Assembly: GCA_000435335.1 (NCBI GenBank)
Contig: FR891307.1
Location: forward strand, 7,058-71,057
DNA from: Clostridium sp. CAG:964
GTDB lineage: Bacteria > Bacillota > Clostridia > Oscillospirales > Acutalibacteraceae
Reading direction: 5' to 3'
Length of the DNA: 64,000 bases
Shown here: positions 1 through 7,717 of the stretch, one piece after another
Layout of the letters: each line of letters opens with the position of its first letter
Position numbering within the stretch: position 1 is the first letter of the stretch
Translations under genes and position numbers: made by a program
The notes under the pieces: generated by a model
What the model was told of the DNA's origin: nothing
Databases searched by the model: none
What the model saw: the letters and a program-made list of their open reading frames with translations, nothing else

Positions 1-1870
1 CAGGCATTGCCCTTAGAACCTCTTTGTTGCAAAGCTGCTCTACATCTCCAAGCTCCTTTGCCGACAGAGGAGAAAAATGAGTAAAGTCAAATCTTACTCT
101 GTTTTCATTAACAAGCTGACCGGCCTGCTCGCAGTGATTGCCAAGCACCTTACGCAAAGCCGCCTGAATAATATGTGCGGCTGTATGGTTACGCATTACC
201 TTTTCACGATACTCCTTGTCAACCGTTAATTCAAGTGTATCGCCAACGCTTAACGCACCCTCAGTAATTTCTGCCGAATGAACAAAACAGCCTGTCTGAT
301 CCTTTGAGGTGTTGTAAACCTCCAGCCTTGCCGATACAGAATCCGCATTACCTACATCGCCAACCTGTCCGCCGCTTTCTGCATAGAAAGGAGTAGTGTC
401 AAGCACAACGGCAACCTTGTCGCCTGCGGCGGCACTTTCAACACGCTTGCCGTTTTTAATAATTGTCAAAACCTTACCGCTATCCTTAAGGGTTGTGTAG
501 CCTGTAAAGTTTGTTTTAGGCAAGTCTGTCAGGTCTACATTGTCACTTAGCCAAGCGTCGGCACCGGCATTTTTACGAGCATTTCTTGCACGCCTCTTTT
601 GCTCTGCAAGTAATGAATGGTATCTTCTTTCATTTACTCCAATGCCCTTTTCGGCAAGAATTTCCTTAGTTAAATCTATTGGGAAGCCGTAGGTATCGTT
701 CAGCTTAAATGCGTCCTCGCCGGAAAGCTCCTTAATATCCTGCTTGCTTACAATATCATCAAGCAGCGTCATACCTAAATCAATAGTTCTGCTGAAGGCC
801 TCCTCCTCTGTCTTTATCATTTTAATAATAAGGTCATGCTTTTCAGCAAGCTCAGGGTAGGCACCCTTGCTGCAGTTAATAACCTCTTCTGCAACCTTAT
901 AAAGGAAAGGCTTGTTATAGCCCAGCAGTCTGCCGTGTCTTGCGGCTCTTCTAAGCAATCTTCTAAGAACATAGCCCTTACCCTCGTTAGACGGCATTAC
1001 ACCGTCACTAATCATAAAAGTTGTACTGCGTATATGGTCTGTAATTACACGCAGCGACACATCGCTCTTTTCGCTGTCACCGTAATTAACACCCACAATT
1101 TCAACAATCTTATCCATAATGCCCTTTACGGTATCAACCAAGAACAGGTTGTCAACACCCTGCATTACGCAAGCCAAACGCTCAAGTCCCATACCTGTAT
1201 CAATGTTAGGGTGGTCAAGAGGTGTGTAGTTGCCGTTGCCGTCATTTTCAAACTGTGTAAATACAAGATTCCAAACCTCTACATAGCGGTCACATTCACA
1301 GCCTACCTTACAGTCAGGCTTGCCGCAACCCTTTTCAGGTCCTCTGTCAAAATATATTTCGGAGCAGGGACCGCAAGGGCCTGAACCATGCTCCCAGAAG
1401 TTATCCTCTTTGCCCAGGTGTACCATATGGGACGGAGCTACGCCTATTTCCTCTGTCCAGATTTTATATGCCTCCTCGTCCTCCTCATAAACCGAAATAT
1501 AAAGCTTTTCAGCCGGAATCTCCAGCACCTTAGTAAAAAATTCCCACGCCCAAGCTGTAGCCTCATGCTTGAAGTAATCGCCGAAAGAGAAGTTGCCCAG
1601 CATTTCAAAGAAGGTACCGTGACGGGCTGTAATGCCTACACGCTCAATATCCGGTGTACGAATACACTTTTGACATGTTGTTACACGCTTTCTTGGCGGT
1701 GTAACCTCACCTGTAAAATATTTTTTCATTGGTGCCATACCTGAATTAATCAGCAACAAGCTGTTGTCGCCGTCAGGTACAAGCGAGAAGCTTGGAAGTC
1801 TTAAATGTCCCTTGCTTTCAAAAAAAGAAAGATATTTCTCTCTAAGCTCGTTTAATCCTGTCCACTGCAT
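1..1870 (-). CDS. alaS: alanyl-tRNA synthetase, 5' part (C-terminus beyond the window)
   Basis: This enzyme charges tRNA-Ala with alanine in the cytoplasm. The frame is open from an ATG at 1870 to the left window edge, giving about 623 of the roughly 870-880 residues usual for the family. The N-terminus contains class II synthetase features typical of AlaRS, including the NSGMAPMKKYF stretch, the CQKCIRT segment and RHGTFFEMLGNFSFGDYFK. AAGGAGA lies 7 bases ahead of the start. The missing part would hold the rest of the editing domain and the C-terminal oligomerisation domain. The gene sits behind an alanine T-box leader and its own promoter, so it is most likely induced when tRNA-Ala is uncharged. 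Identity is certain; only the C-terminus is unseen. Confidence 0.97.
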   Translation of the reverse strand, partial: MQWTGLNELREKYLSFFESKGHLRLPSFSLVPDGDNSLLLINSGMAPMKKYFTGEVTPPRKRVTTCQKCIRTPDIERVGITARHGTFFEMLGNFSFGDYFKHEATAWAWEFFTKVLEIPAEKLYISVYEEDEEAYKIWTEEIGVAPSHMVHLGKEDNFWEHGSGPCGPCSEIYFDRGPEKGCGKPDCKVGCECDRYVEVWNLVFTQFENDGNGNYTPLDHPNIDTGMGLERLACVMQGVDNLFLVDTVKGIMDKIVEIVGVNYGDSEKSDVSLRVITDHIRSTTFMISDGVMPSNEGKGYVLRRLLRRAARHGRLLGYNKPFLYKVAEEVINCSKGAYPELAEKHDLIIKMIKTEEEAFSRTIDLGMTLLDDIVSKQDIKELSGEDAFKLNDTYGFPIDLTKEILAEKGIGVNERRYHSLLAEQKRRARNARKNAGADAWLSDNVDLTDLPKTNFTGYTTLKDSGKVLTIIKNGKRVESAAAGDKVAVVLDTTPFYAESGGQVGDVGNADSVSARLEVYNTSKDQTGCFVHSAEITEGALSVGDTLELTVDKEYREKVMRNHTAAHIIQAALRKVLGNHCEQAGQLVNENRVRFDFTHFSPLSAKELGDVEQLCNKEVLRAMP

Positions 1871-1921
1871 AATTCATTCTCCTTTTAAGTTTATAATTTC
1901 TTCTGCGGGGCGGTTACAATA

Positions 1922-2175
1922 ACAAAAAGCACCCCTGCCCCAAACCTTGGGGCAGGGGTGCAAGCATTACTCCTGTGGTACCACCCAAATTGCACAACAC
2001 AAATATGCCGTGCCACTTGATTAGTTGTTAACGCCAACATACGCCGCTGTTCGTCACAGCGATAGCTACAGGGTGGCCTCGGCAGCCTAAACATAACACC
2101 TCTCAGCAATGGTGTATTCTCTGGAATGTTCTAAACAGCCGTTTGTCCTGTCAACGCCATTTATTATTTATATTA
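1922..2175 (-). promoter_or_regulatory. T-box riboswitch leader of alaS
   Basis: The minus-strand leader carries the T-box core GGGTGGTACCAC at about 1975-1986. It is followed by a strong intrinsic terminator: a 15-bp stem (1929-1943 with 1947-1961) and a T-run at 1922-1928. The UGGU bulge would pair with the ACCA end of tRNA-Ala. Upstream sequence (about 2050-2140) can form a Stem I-like arm around an ACACC/GGTGT hairpin. In this family, uncharged tRNA stabilises the antiterminator and permits readthrough into the synthetase gene. I could not fix the specifier codon by eye. Confidence 0.92.
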
Positions 2176-2182
2176 CTTTTTA

Positions 2183-2211
2183 ATTCTACTCTTAATTACA
2201 GAGGTTGTCAA
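2183..2211 (-). promoter_or_regulatory. promoter of the alaS T-box transcript
   Basis: On the minus strand TTGACA (2206-2211) and TAGAAT (2183-2188) are separated by exactly 17 bases. This places the transcript start near 2175, just ahead of the T-box leader. Confidence 0.75.
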
Positions 2212-2257
2212 GATTTTTATACACAATTCTTATGCCGTGCCGTAAACCGTCTTGCAG

Positions 2258-2950
2258 TTACTTAAAGCCTAAGGTCAACAGCAAACCTACAACACCGCCA
2301 ATAAGCACTACGCCTAATATAACAGCAATGGCTACCGCCGCTTTTGCGCCGGCACCGTTGTTTACATTGCCGCCCTCTAAGCTCTCCAGCACCTCGTTAG
2401 GGTCATATCTTTTAGAATTGTTTTGGAAACCTCTGCCCTGCTCATAGCCGTTGGCAGCATTAGGATTAAATCCATAGTTCCTATTATAATTACCATCGCT
2501 TTGAGGGCTGTTTTGGTAATCGACATAATTATTTTGGTCGTTTACCTCATTTTGATTATAACCGTTTGGGCTGTTATCGGCAGTAGGACTATTATTCTGC
2601 CCCTGATTGTAGATACCCGAATTGTTTTGTTGATTTTCCTGATTAGAGTTAAACTCGTTTTGTGGATTCATCTGATTTGGATTAAACCCGTTCTGCGGAT
2701 TCATCTGGTTTGGGTTAAACCCGTTTTGTTGATTATAATCCATATTGTTGTTTATTGGCGTATCATCATAATAATCAGGCTGTGGCTTACCAAAAGTAAT
2801 ATTATCCAAAGCCTCATTTACCATTTCATTATCATTCTTGTTTTTCTCTTTTTGGATTTTTCTTTTTTTCGATGGATTCATTTTTCCACCGCAATTACGG
2901 CAGAAATACGCCTCATCGTAATTTATATATCCACACCTCTTGCACTTCAT
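2258..2950 (-). CDS. zinc-ribbon membrane protein with an Asn/Gln-rich linker
   Basis: This is a 230-residue protein of unknown function. Residues 1-21 form a short zinc ribbon with two CxxC pairs (Cys3, Cys6, Cys17, Cys20). A Lys-rich segment follows (26-38). Then comes a long low-complexity region rich in Asn, Gln, Pro and Tyr (about 60-180), with two adjacent copies of NGFNPNQMNPQ at 76-97 and a degenerate third. The C-terminus is one hydrophobic helix (about 204-227) ending two or three residues later. This suggests a tail-anchored protein with the ribbon and linker in the cytoplasm. Similar zinc-ribbon plus disordered linker plus membrane-helix proteins are common in Clostridia, but no function is established that I can name. 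It is alone between alaS and the Hpt gene. Confidence 0.8.
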   Translation of the reverse strand: MKCKRCGYINYDEAYFCRNCGGKMNPSKKRKIQKEKNKNDNEMVNEALDNITFGKPQPDYYDDTPINNNMDYNQQNGFNPNQMNPQNGFNPNQMNPQNEFNSNQENQQNNSGIYNQGQNNSPTADNSPNGYNQNEVNDQNNYVDYQNSPQSDGNYNRNYGFNPNAANGYEQGRGFQNNSKRYDPNEVLESLEGGNVNNGAGAKAAVAIAVILGVVLIGGVVGLLLTLGFK

Positions 2951-3045
2951 CTAAGATTACCTCCCGAAGCCTCATTAATACAGCAACATTTTACAGTAAA
3001 AGCGGCAAAAGGTCAACCGTTTTACGCAAAAACAAGCATACATAA

Positions 3046-3414
3046 TTAATGCTCGGAGGATTGCTTTAGAAAAAACGCAATAGCTGAAATTGTTGCATTG
3101 TACGCCCGTGTTAAATCCGGCAGCTTAGCCTCTGCCAAGGCATAGCGGTCATTTCTTAATTCCTCGGTAACAGCACTCGAGCACAAAGCAAGCTCAGTAA
3201 AGCCCAGGGTTTGGGCCAGCCCCTTTAGAGTATGAGCATAAACAAAGGCCTGCTTGTAGTTTTTTTGAACGCACATAGCGTCCACAAGCCTCCTGTAGCT
3301 GTCGTCGTCAGGAAATTTTCTGACATATTTTACAATTCTGCTGTCCTTCACTAAGCGGTCTTTAACATCCTCATAGTTGCCGTCTATCATTTCATATAAG
3401 CTCCGTAAGTCCAT
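3046..3414 (-). CDS. Hpt-domain phosphotransfer protein (orphan)
   Basis: This 122-residue protein is essentially one histidine phosphotransfer domain. Residues 60-70 read AHTLKGLAQTL, matching the Hpt box HxLKG, with His61 as the expected phosphate acceptor. The rest is predicted helical, consistent with a four-helix bundle. Hpt domains relay phosphate between response-regulator receiver domains in multistep phosphorelays. No histidine kinase, receiver or diguanylate cyclase gene is near, so its partners are unknown. The ATG at 3414 has GAAAGAGG just upstream as a ribosome binding site. The family call is firm; the pathway is unknown. Confidence 0.88.
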   Translation of the reverse strand: MDLRSLYEMIDGNYEDVKDRLVKDSRIVKYVRKFPDDDSYRRLVDAMCVQKNYKQAFVYAHTLKGLAQTLGFTELALCSSAVTEELRNDRYALAEAKLPDLTRAYNATISAIAFFLKQSSEH

Positions 3415-3500
3415 AATTAACCTCTTTCATCACACAAAAGCCCCTAAAATACAATTGTTACTCAATATATACGGTCTTTGCAGCATAAAGCAATAAAAAA

Positions 3501-3530
3501 CAGCTTCTGCTTTTCAAAAAGCAGAAGCTG
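3501..3530 (-). terminator. intrinsic terminator after tRNA-Leu(CAA)
   Basis: Inverted repeat CAGCTTCTGCTTTT / AAAAGCAGAAGCTG followed on the minus strand by TTTTTTATT. It lies 8 bases past the CCA end of the tRNA. Confidence 0.85.
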
Positions 3531-3538
3531 CATAAAAA

Positions 3539-3625
3539 TGGTGCCGGTGGCCGGACTCGAACCGGCACGGTATCGCTACCGGTGGATTTTGAGTCCACTA
3601 CGTCTGCCAATTCCATCACACCGGC
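3539..3625 (-). tRNA. tRNA-Leu (anticodon CAA)
   Basis: This is an 87-nt class II tRNA with CCA encoded. The acceptor stem GCCGGTG pairs with CACCGGC, and the discriminator is A as expected for leucine. The anticodon stem-loop reads GTGGA-CTCAAAA-TCCAC, giving anticodon CAA (reads UUG). A long variable arm and the TTCGAGT T-loop are present. A promoter lies at 3638-3666 and a terminator follows, so it is transcribed alone. Confidence 0.97.
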
Positions 3626-3637
3626 ACAACACTGCGT

Positions 3638-3666
3638 ATTATACACCAACCTTACAAAAAAATCAA
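3638..3666 (-). promoter_or_regulatory. promoter of tRNA-Leu(CAA)
   Basis: Minus strand: -35 TTGATT (3661-3666), 17-base spacer, -10 TATAAT (3638-3643). It ends 13 bases from the tRNA 5' end. Confidence 0.75.
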
Positions 3667-3820
3667 GTGCTTTTTTAAAATTACCCAAAATAATATATGG
3701 GTTAAAAATATACGACATATATTTGTTGTCATATGAAATAAAGCCTTAAACATATGCAAATATTTGAATTTATCGGCTTTTGCATTAAGTCCGAGAAGTC
3801 CGAGGAAAGAGCAGCTGCAA

Positions 3821-3856
3821 AAAATCGGAAATACCTAAGGCGGCACTCCCGATTTT
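3821..3856 (-). terminator. probable terminator after the four-Cys small protein
   Basis: AAAATCGG (3821-3828) pairs with CCGATTTT (3849-3856). On the minus strand the stem ends in a T-run (CCGATTTTTTG), as expected for a terminator of the gene at 3886-4101. The loop is 20 bases, so the stem is not compact. Confidence 0.55.
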
Positions 3857-3885
3857 CTGTATAAATATTAATTATTAAATTACGG

Positions 3886-4101
3886 TTACAGCTCAAAATC
3901 CTTTGGGTCATATTTAGGAAATTGCGGTGCTGTCTTAGGCACACGCATAAGCGGGTTGTACTTAAACCTTGAACAGCTTCCGTTTACAAGCTGTTTATTT
4001 GCCTTGCATATTGTAATTCCATTCATTTTTTGAGCATGATGGCAATACTCACAGCTGGCCTCGATATTATTACCGAATAAACCGAAGTTAAAAAATCTCA
4101 T
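3886..4101 (-). CDS. small four-cysteine protein of unknown function
   Basis: This is a 71-residue protein. It has four cysteines at 17, 20, 32 and 43 in a CxxC-x11-C-x10-C pattern, which could bind a metal ion. The C-terminus is Pro/Lys-rich (PKTAPQFPKYDPKDFEL). There is no signal peptide or membrane helix. A GGGGAG ribosome binding site lies 8 bases ahead of the ATG. A well-formed minus-strand promoter at 4172-4200 overlaps the divergent pgeF promoter, and a terminator-like hairpin follows, which supports a real single-gene transcript. I do not recognise a characterised family. Short proteins of this pattern occur in Clostridia. Confidence 0.75.
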   Translation of the reverse strand: MRFFNFGLFGNNIEASCEYCHHAQKMNGITICKANKQLVNGSCSRFKYNPLMRVPKTAPQFPKYDPKDFEL

Positions 4102-4167
4102 ATAAACTCCCCTTTGCTTTATTCATAATCAAACAAAGTGCCGTATAAAATGTTACTAAATGTTCAC

Positions 4168-4200
4168 TTGTATTATAACACCTGTAGTAATATAATGTAA
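4168..4200. promoter_or_regulatory. two interlocked divergent promoters (small protein / pgeF)
   Basis: Plus strand: TTGTAT (4168-4173), 17 bases, TATAAT (4191-4196), driving pgeF. Minus strand: TTACAT (4195-4200), 17 bases, TATAAT (4172-4177), driving the gene at 3886-4101. Each -10 box overlaps the -35 box of the other promoter, so RNA polymerase can probably occupy only one at a time. Confidence 0.65.
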
Positions 4201-4240
4201 AGTGCAAAGATTTAGTATACAGGTATTACGGAGGAATTAG

Positions 4241-5092
4241 ATGAATCTGCCAAAATTCAACAGTGAAATAATGAATCTAAATGTCAAAAATGATGTTCCC
4301 TTTCTAACCTACAAGGCACTTGAAGAGCTGCCGTTTATTACCCATGCCTTTTCTACCCGACTGGGGGGTGTAAGTACCGGGGAGTTCTCAACAATGAATC
4401 TTGCCTTTAATCGTGGAGATAACCCCGATAATGTCACAGAAAATTACAAGCGGCTGTGCAAGGCAGCCGGCTTTTCCTTTGACAGTCTTGTTGCCTCTGC
4501 ACAAGACCATCACACCTTTGTACGCAAAGTAACGGAAAACGATTGCGGCATTGGCATAAGCAAGCCCAGAGATATACAGAGTGTTGACGCTCTTGTAACT
4601 GACCGTCCGGGTGTAACATTGGTTACATATTATGCAGACTGCACCCCTATATTTTTTGTGGACAAGGCAAAAAAAATCATAGCACTGGCACACGCCGGCT
4701 GGCGTGGTACGGTGGGCAAAATTTGTGAGCATGTGGTGCACATTATGAAAAACGACTATAACAGCAGCCCTGCCGATATAGTATGCTGTATAGGCCCTGC
4801 AATTTCAAAATGCTGTTATGAAATAGACGAAGACTGTTTCAAGCATTTTGCAGATATACCGGAGCTTGACTTAGAAAAAATTATGACGCCAAAGGAAAAC
4901 GGTAAATATATGGCAGACCTGCTTGAAGCAAACAGGCAAATACTTCTTCAAAGTGGTATAAAGGCCGAAAATATAACCGTAAGTGATGTATGTACAAAAT
5001 GCAACAGCAATTTGCTGTGGTCACACCGTGCTACAAACGGTCACCGTGGCACAATGAGTGCCTTTATGTGCATTAACGAAAGCAATAAATAA
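4241..5092 (+). CDS. pgeF: peptidoglycan editing factor PgeF / laccase-domain protein (YfiH/DUF152 family)
   Basis: This is a 283-residue protein of the multicopper-oxidase-like YfiH family. In this family the E. coli member acts as a cytoplasmic amidase that removes mis-incorporated amino acids from UDP-MurNAc precursors; other members show purine nucleoside activity. Family motifs are present: SAQDHH, TYYADCTPIFF with the metal-binding Cys, LAHAGWRGT with the metal His, and KCCYEIDEDC. The C-terminal SHRATNGHRGTMSAFM block is also typical. The start is set by CGGAGGAATT 6 bases upstream. A lipoprotein gene follows 11 bases later and is probably cotranscribed. The family is certain; the exact substrate is inferred. 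Confidence 0.93.
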   Translation: MNLPKFNSEIMNLNVKNDVPFLTYKALEELPFITHAFSTRLGGVSTGEFSTMNLAFNRGDNPDNVTENYKRLCKAAGFSFDSLVASAQDHHTFVRKVTENDCGIGISKPRDIQSVDALVTDRPGVTLVTYYADCTPIFFVDKAKKIIALAHAGWRGTVGKICEHVVHIMKNDYNSSPADIVCCIGPAISKCCYEIDEDCFKHFADIPELDLEKIMTPKENGKYMADLLEANRQILLQSGIKAENITVSDVCTKCNSNLLWSHRATNGHRGTMSAFMCINESNK

Positions 5093-5103
5093 GGAGTGTA
5101 AAT

Positions 5104-5817
5104 ATGAAAAATAAAATAACCGCCCTGATTATATGCAGTATATTAACCACAGGCATTATTTCCGGCTGTGGCTGCGAAGCCACAAAGCCGATCTCTGCAA
5201 CAGAAACAACAGCTGCGGCTACCGCTGCACAAGCTACAGAGGCCGCTACGCCATCAGCAACTAAAAAAGCTGCCACCGCCCCCACTCAGACACCTACTTC
5301 TGCCGCAGCGTCAACAGAAAAAAGCACCTTTTCTGTTGAAGAGGGTGACAGCTTTGAATTTTCCGACGATAAAAACAGCACTGCACCAACCGAGGCTGAC
5401 ACATCCGATACTGATGAAACCGTAAAAAATCCTACAGCTGCACCAATAGCTGTGCCGGACTCACCATCATCGGTTACAGTAACGGCTGAAGACCTTGTCG
5501 GCACATGGAAGCCCTTAATGGCTGCAGCTGTTTCCAACAGCAAGGAGGTTCCTTTTCAGGATGTTTTCGGTTCATCATTTACCGAATCCGGCGGCTCGCT
5601 TGTAATCTCTGCAGACGGCAGCTTTAATATTAATATGGGAGCATCTATAAAAGAGAGCAAAACCAAGGGTACATTTACTACAAGCAAAAATTATTTGCTT
5701 GTAAAGTACAGCGACAATTCAACTGATACCTTCCTGTATATACCGGATTACCAAAGCAAAGAGGTTATAAAGGCACAGATAAACAGCTACTATATATATT
5801 TCTATAAGGAAGACTAA
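5104..5817 (+). CDS. secreted lipoprotein with a lipocalin-like C-terminal domain
   Basis: This 237-residue protein has a lipoprotein signal peptide. A Lys-containing n-region and hydrophobic core lead to the lipobox IISGC, with Cys22 as the lipidated residue. Residues about 28-125 are a low-complexity Ala/Thr/Ser/Pro/Glu linker, as expected for a wall-spanning spacer. Residues about 128-237 begin TAEDLVGTWKP and continue with alternating beta strands, resembling the small lipocalin-like or META-like domains found in Clostridial lipoproteins. An AAGGAGTG ribosome binding site lies 4 bases before the ATG. It probably shares the pgeF transcript, and a strong hairpin terminator follows. No specific function can be assigned. 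Confidence 0.85.
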   Translation: MKNKITALIICSILTTGIISGCGCEATKPISATETTAAATAAQATEAATPSATKKAATAPTQTPTSAAASTEKSTFSVEEGDSFEFSDDKNSTAPTEADTSDTDETVKNPTAAPIAVPDSPSSVTVTAEDLVGTWKPLMAAAVSNSKEVPFQDVFGSSFTESGGSLVISADGSFNINMGASIKESKTKGTFTTSKNYLLVKYSDNSTDTFLYIPDYQSKEVIKAQINSYYIYFYKED

Positions 5818-5836
5818 TTTGTATATAATTTTCTAA

Positions 5837-5893
5837 AGCAGGGCTCCCCCGACAGTACAGCTTATTTGCTGACTGACGGGGGAGCCTTGCTGT
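5837..5893. terminator. bidirectional terminator between the lipoprotein gene and prfC
   Basis: GGCTCCCCCG and CGGGGGAGCC, extended by AGCA/TGCT, form a long GC-rich stem around a 30-base loop that also contains CAG/CTG pairing. It lies between two convergent genes. Confidence 0.65.
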
Positions 5894-5932
5894 TAATTGA
5901 CACAAGCTTATACTGCGGGTTAGTGCTGTGTG

Positions 5933-7519
5933 CTAATTTTCACTGAATTCCTCTAATATTAAGCCTTTATTATGCTCCAACGCCCAGTTTATACTCCATT
6001 CACTTGTAAACAAAAGCAGGTTATTGTCCTTAAGGTCTTGAATACGCTTTGTGTCAGACGCCAAATCAAGCCTTTTAGGGTCTATGTCCTTGTTGCCTAT
6101 CCAGCGAATAAACTGATACGGCAGTGTATTCATAATAATATCCACATTGTATTCGTTCTTTAAACGGTATTCCAGCACCTCAAACTGCAATGTACCTACA
6201 ACGCCAACTATAACCTCTTCCATGCCGGCACCAAGCTCACGGAAGATCTGTATAGCACCCTCCTGTGCAATTTGGTCTGTACCCTTTATAAATTGCTTAC
6301 GCTTCATGGTGTCCTTTTGCCTTACCAAAGCAAAATGCTCCGGTGCAAATGTAGGTATGCCCCGAAACCTTACCTTATGCTTAGGCATACAAATTGTATC
6401 GCCAATGGAGAATACGCCCGGGTCAAATACGCCTATAATATCGCCGGCATAGGCCTCGTCTACTACCTCTCTCTCCTGAGCCATAATCTGTTGTGGCTGA
6501 GAAAGACGCAGCTTTTTATTGCCCTGAACATGGAAAACCTCCATATTCTTTTCAAATTTACCGGAGCATATACGCATAAACGCAACCCTGTCACGGTGTG
6601 CTTTGTTCATATTTGCCTGAATTTTAAATACAAAAGCCGAGAAATTCTCGGATAGAGGGTCTATCTCACCGTCCTCTGTTTCTCGAGGCAGCGGCGAGGT
6701 TGTTAACTGCAAAAAGTTCTCTAAAAAAGGCTCAACGCCAAAGTTAGTTAATGCGGAGCCAAAAAAAACAGGGGTAAGCTTTCCGTTTCGCACTGCTTCA
6801 ATGTCAAAATCGTCGCCTGCACCCTCTACCAGCTCAATCTCCTCTAAAAGATTTTCAGCATGGTCTTCTCCGATATAGTCGGCAAGCTTTTCGTCATCAA
6901 TGCTTATATCCTGCTCCTCTACCTCTTTTTGTCCGTTATTTGCAGTGAATTTCAGAATTTGTCTTGACCTTCTGTCATATACTCCCTTAAATTCCTTACC
7001 GCAGCCAATAGGCCAATTTACGGGATAGGTGTGAATTCCCAGTACATTTTCAATATCATCAAGCAAATCAAATGTATTCATTGCGTCACGATCCATTTTA
7101 TTAATAAAGGTAATAATAGGAATATTACGCATAACACAAACCTTAAAGAGCTTTTTAGTTTGATTTTCAACACCCTTAGAGCCGTCTATAACCATTACCG
7201 CCGAGTCAGCCGCCATAAGGGTACGGTAAGTATCCTCCGAAAAATCCTGGTGACCGGGCGTGTCCAGTATATTAATACAGTAACCGTTATATTTAAACTG
7301 TAAAACAGAGGAGGTTACGGAAATACCCCTTTGCTTTTCAATTTCCATCCAGTCAGAAACTGCGTGCTTTGTGGACTTTTTACCCTTAACTGTGCCGGCT
7401 GTGTTTATTGCTCCTCCGTATAGCAGCAGCTTTTCGGTAAGCGTTGTTTTACCGGCGTCCGGGTGAGAGATTATCGCAAAAGTTCTTCGCTTTTCAATTT
7501 CGCTTTTTAATGTGGACAA
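5933..7519 (-). CDS. prfC: peptide chain release factor 3
   Basis: RF3 is a translational GTPase that recycles RF1/RF2 from the ribosome after peptide release. The open frame extends upstream to 7585, but I place the start at the TTG at 7519. GGAGGAG lies 6 bases upstream there, and the protein then begins STLKSEIEKRRTFAIISHPDAGKTT, matching the usual RF3 start and giving 528 residues (family about 525-530). G1 HPDAGKTT, G3 DTPGHQDF and G4 NKMDRD are all visible, followed by the beta-barrel and the RF3 C-terminal domain. A promoter lies at 7594-7622. Confidence 0.96.
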   Translation of the reverse strand: MSTLKSEIEKRRTFAIISHPDAGKTTLTEKLLLYGGAINTAGTVKGKKSTKHAVSDWMEIEKQRGISVTSSVLQFKYNGYCINILDTPGHQDFSEDTYRTLMAADSAVMVIDGSKGVENQTKKLFKVCVMRNIPIITFINKMDRDAMNTFDLLDDIENVLGIHTYPVNWPIGCGKEFKGVYDRRSRQILKFTANNGQKEVEEQDISIDDEKLADYIGEDHAENLLEEIELVEGAGDDFDIEAVRNGKLTPVFFGSALTNFGVEPFLENFLQLTTSPLPRETEDGEIDPLSENFSAFVFKIQANMNKAHRDRVAFMRICSGKFEKNMEVFHVQGNKKLRLSQPQQIMAQEREVVDEAYAGDIIGVFDPGVFSIGDTICMPKHKVRFRGIPTFAPEHFALVRQKDTMKRKQFIKGTDQIAQEGAIQIFRELGAGMEEVIVGVVGTLQFEVLEYRLKNEYNVDIIMNTLPYQFIRWIGNKDIDPKRLDLASDTKRIQDLKDNNLLLFTSEWSINWALEHNKGLILEEFSEN

Positions 7520-7593
7520 AATAACTCCTCCATAATTTTTACTTATAATTACTGCACCAAAAAAGCCCGTTAAGGCACAGTACATACTCTAAT

Positions 7594-7622
7594 ATTTTAC
7601 TTATATATTTAATAATTGTCAA
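7594..7622 (-). promoter_or_regulatory. promoter of prfC
   Basis: Minus strand TTGACA (7617-7622), 17-base spacer, TAAAAT (7594-7599). It is a near-consensus promoter about 75 bases before the proposed TTG start. Confidence 0.75.
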
Positions 7623-7717
7623 CTACTGCCGTATAATACATAAGCATATTATGTGCTTGGTTGACTTTATAATTTTACAATAATATAATTAATCTAAAAA
7701 CAATTCAAGGTGATTTT

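Noticed and set aside
836..1744. Two plus-strand frames of 182 and 118 codons
   Set aside because: They lie fully antisense to the alanyl-tRNA synthetase gene, have no ribosome binding site and give Cys/Thr/Val-rich nonsense.
2423..3049. A 208-codon Ile/Val-rich plus-strand frame
   Set aside because: It is the mirror of the Asn-rich repeat region of the minus-strand zinc-ribbon gene; AAT codons read backwards become ATT (Ile).
3539..3625. tRNA-Leu as an attachment site for an integrated element
   Set aside because: No integrase, direct repeat of the tRNA 3' end or foreign gene cluster is visible on either side.
3458..3718. A frame spanning the tRNA-Leu(CAA)
   Set aside because: It crosses the tRNA and its terminator.
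5286..5543. Antisense frame in the lipoprotein gene
   Set aside because: It arises from the Ala/Thr/Ser-rich linker read backwards and lacks a ribosome binding site.
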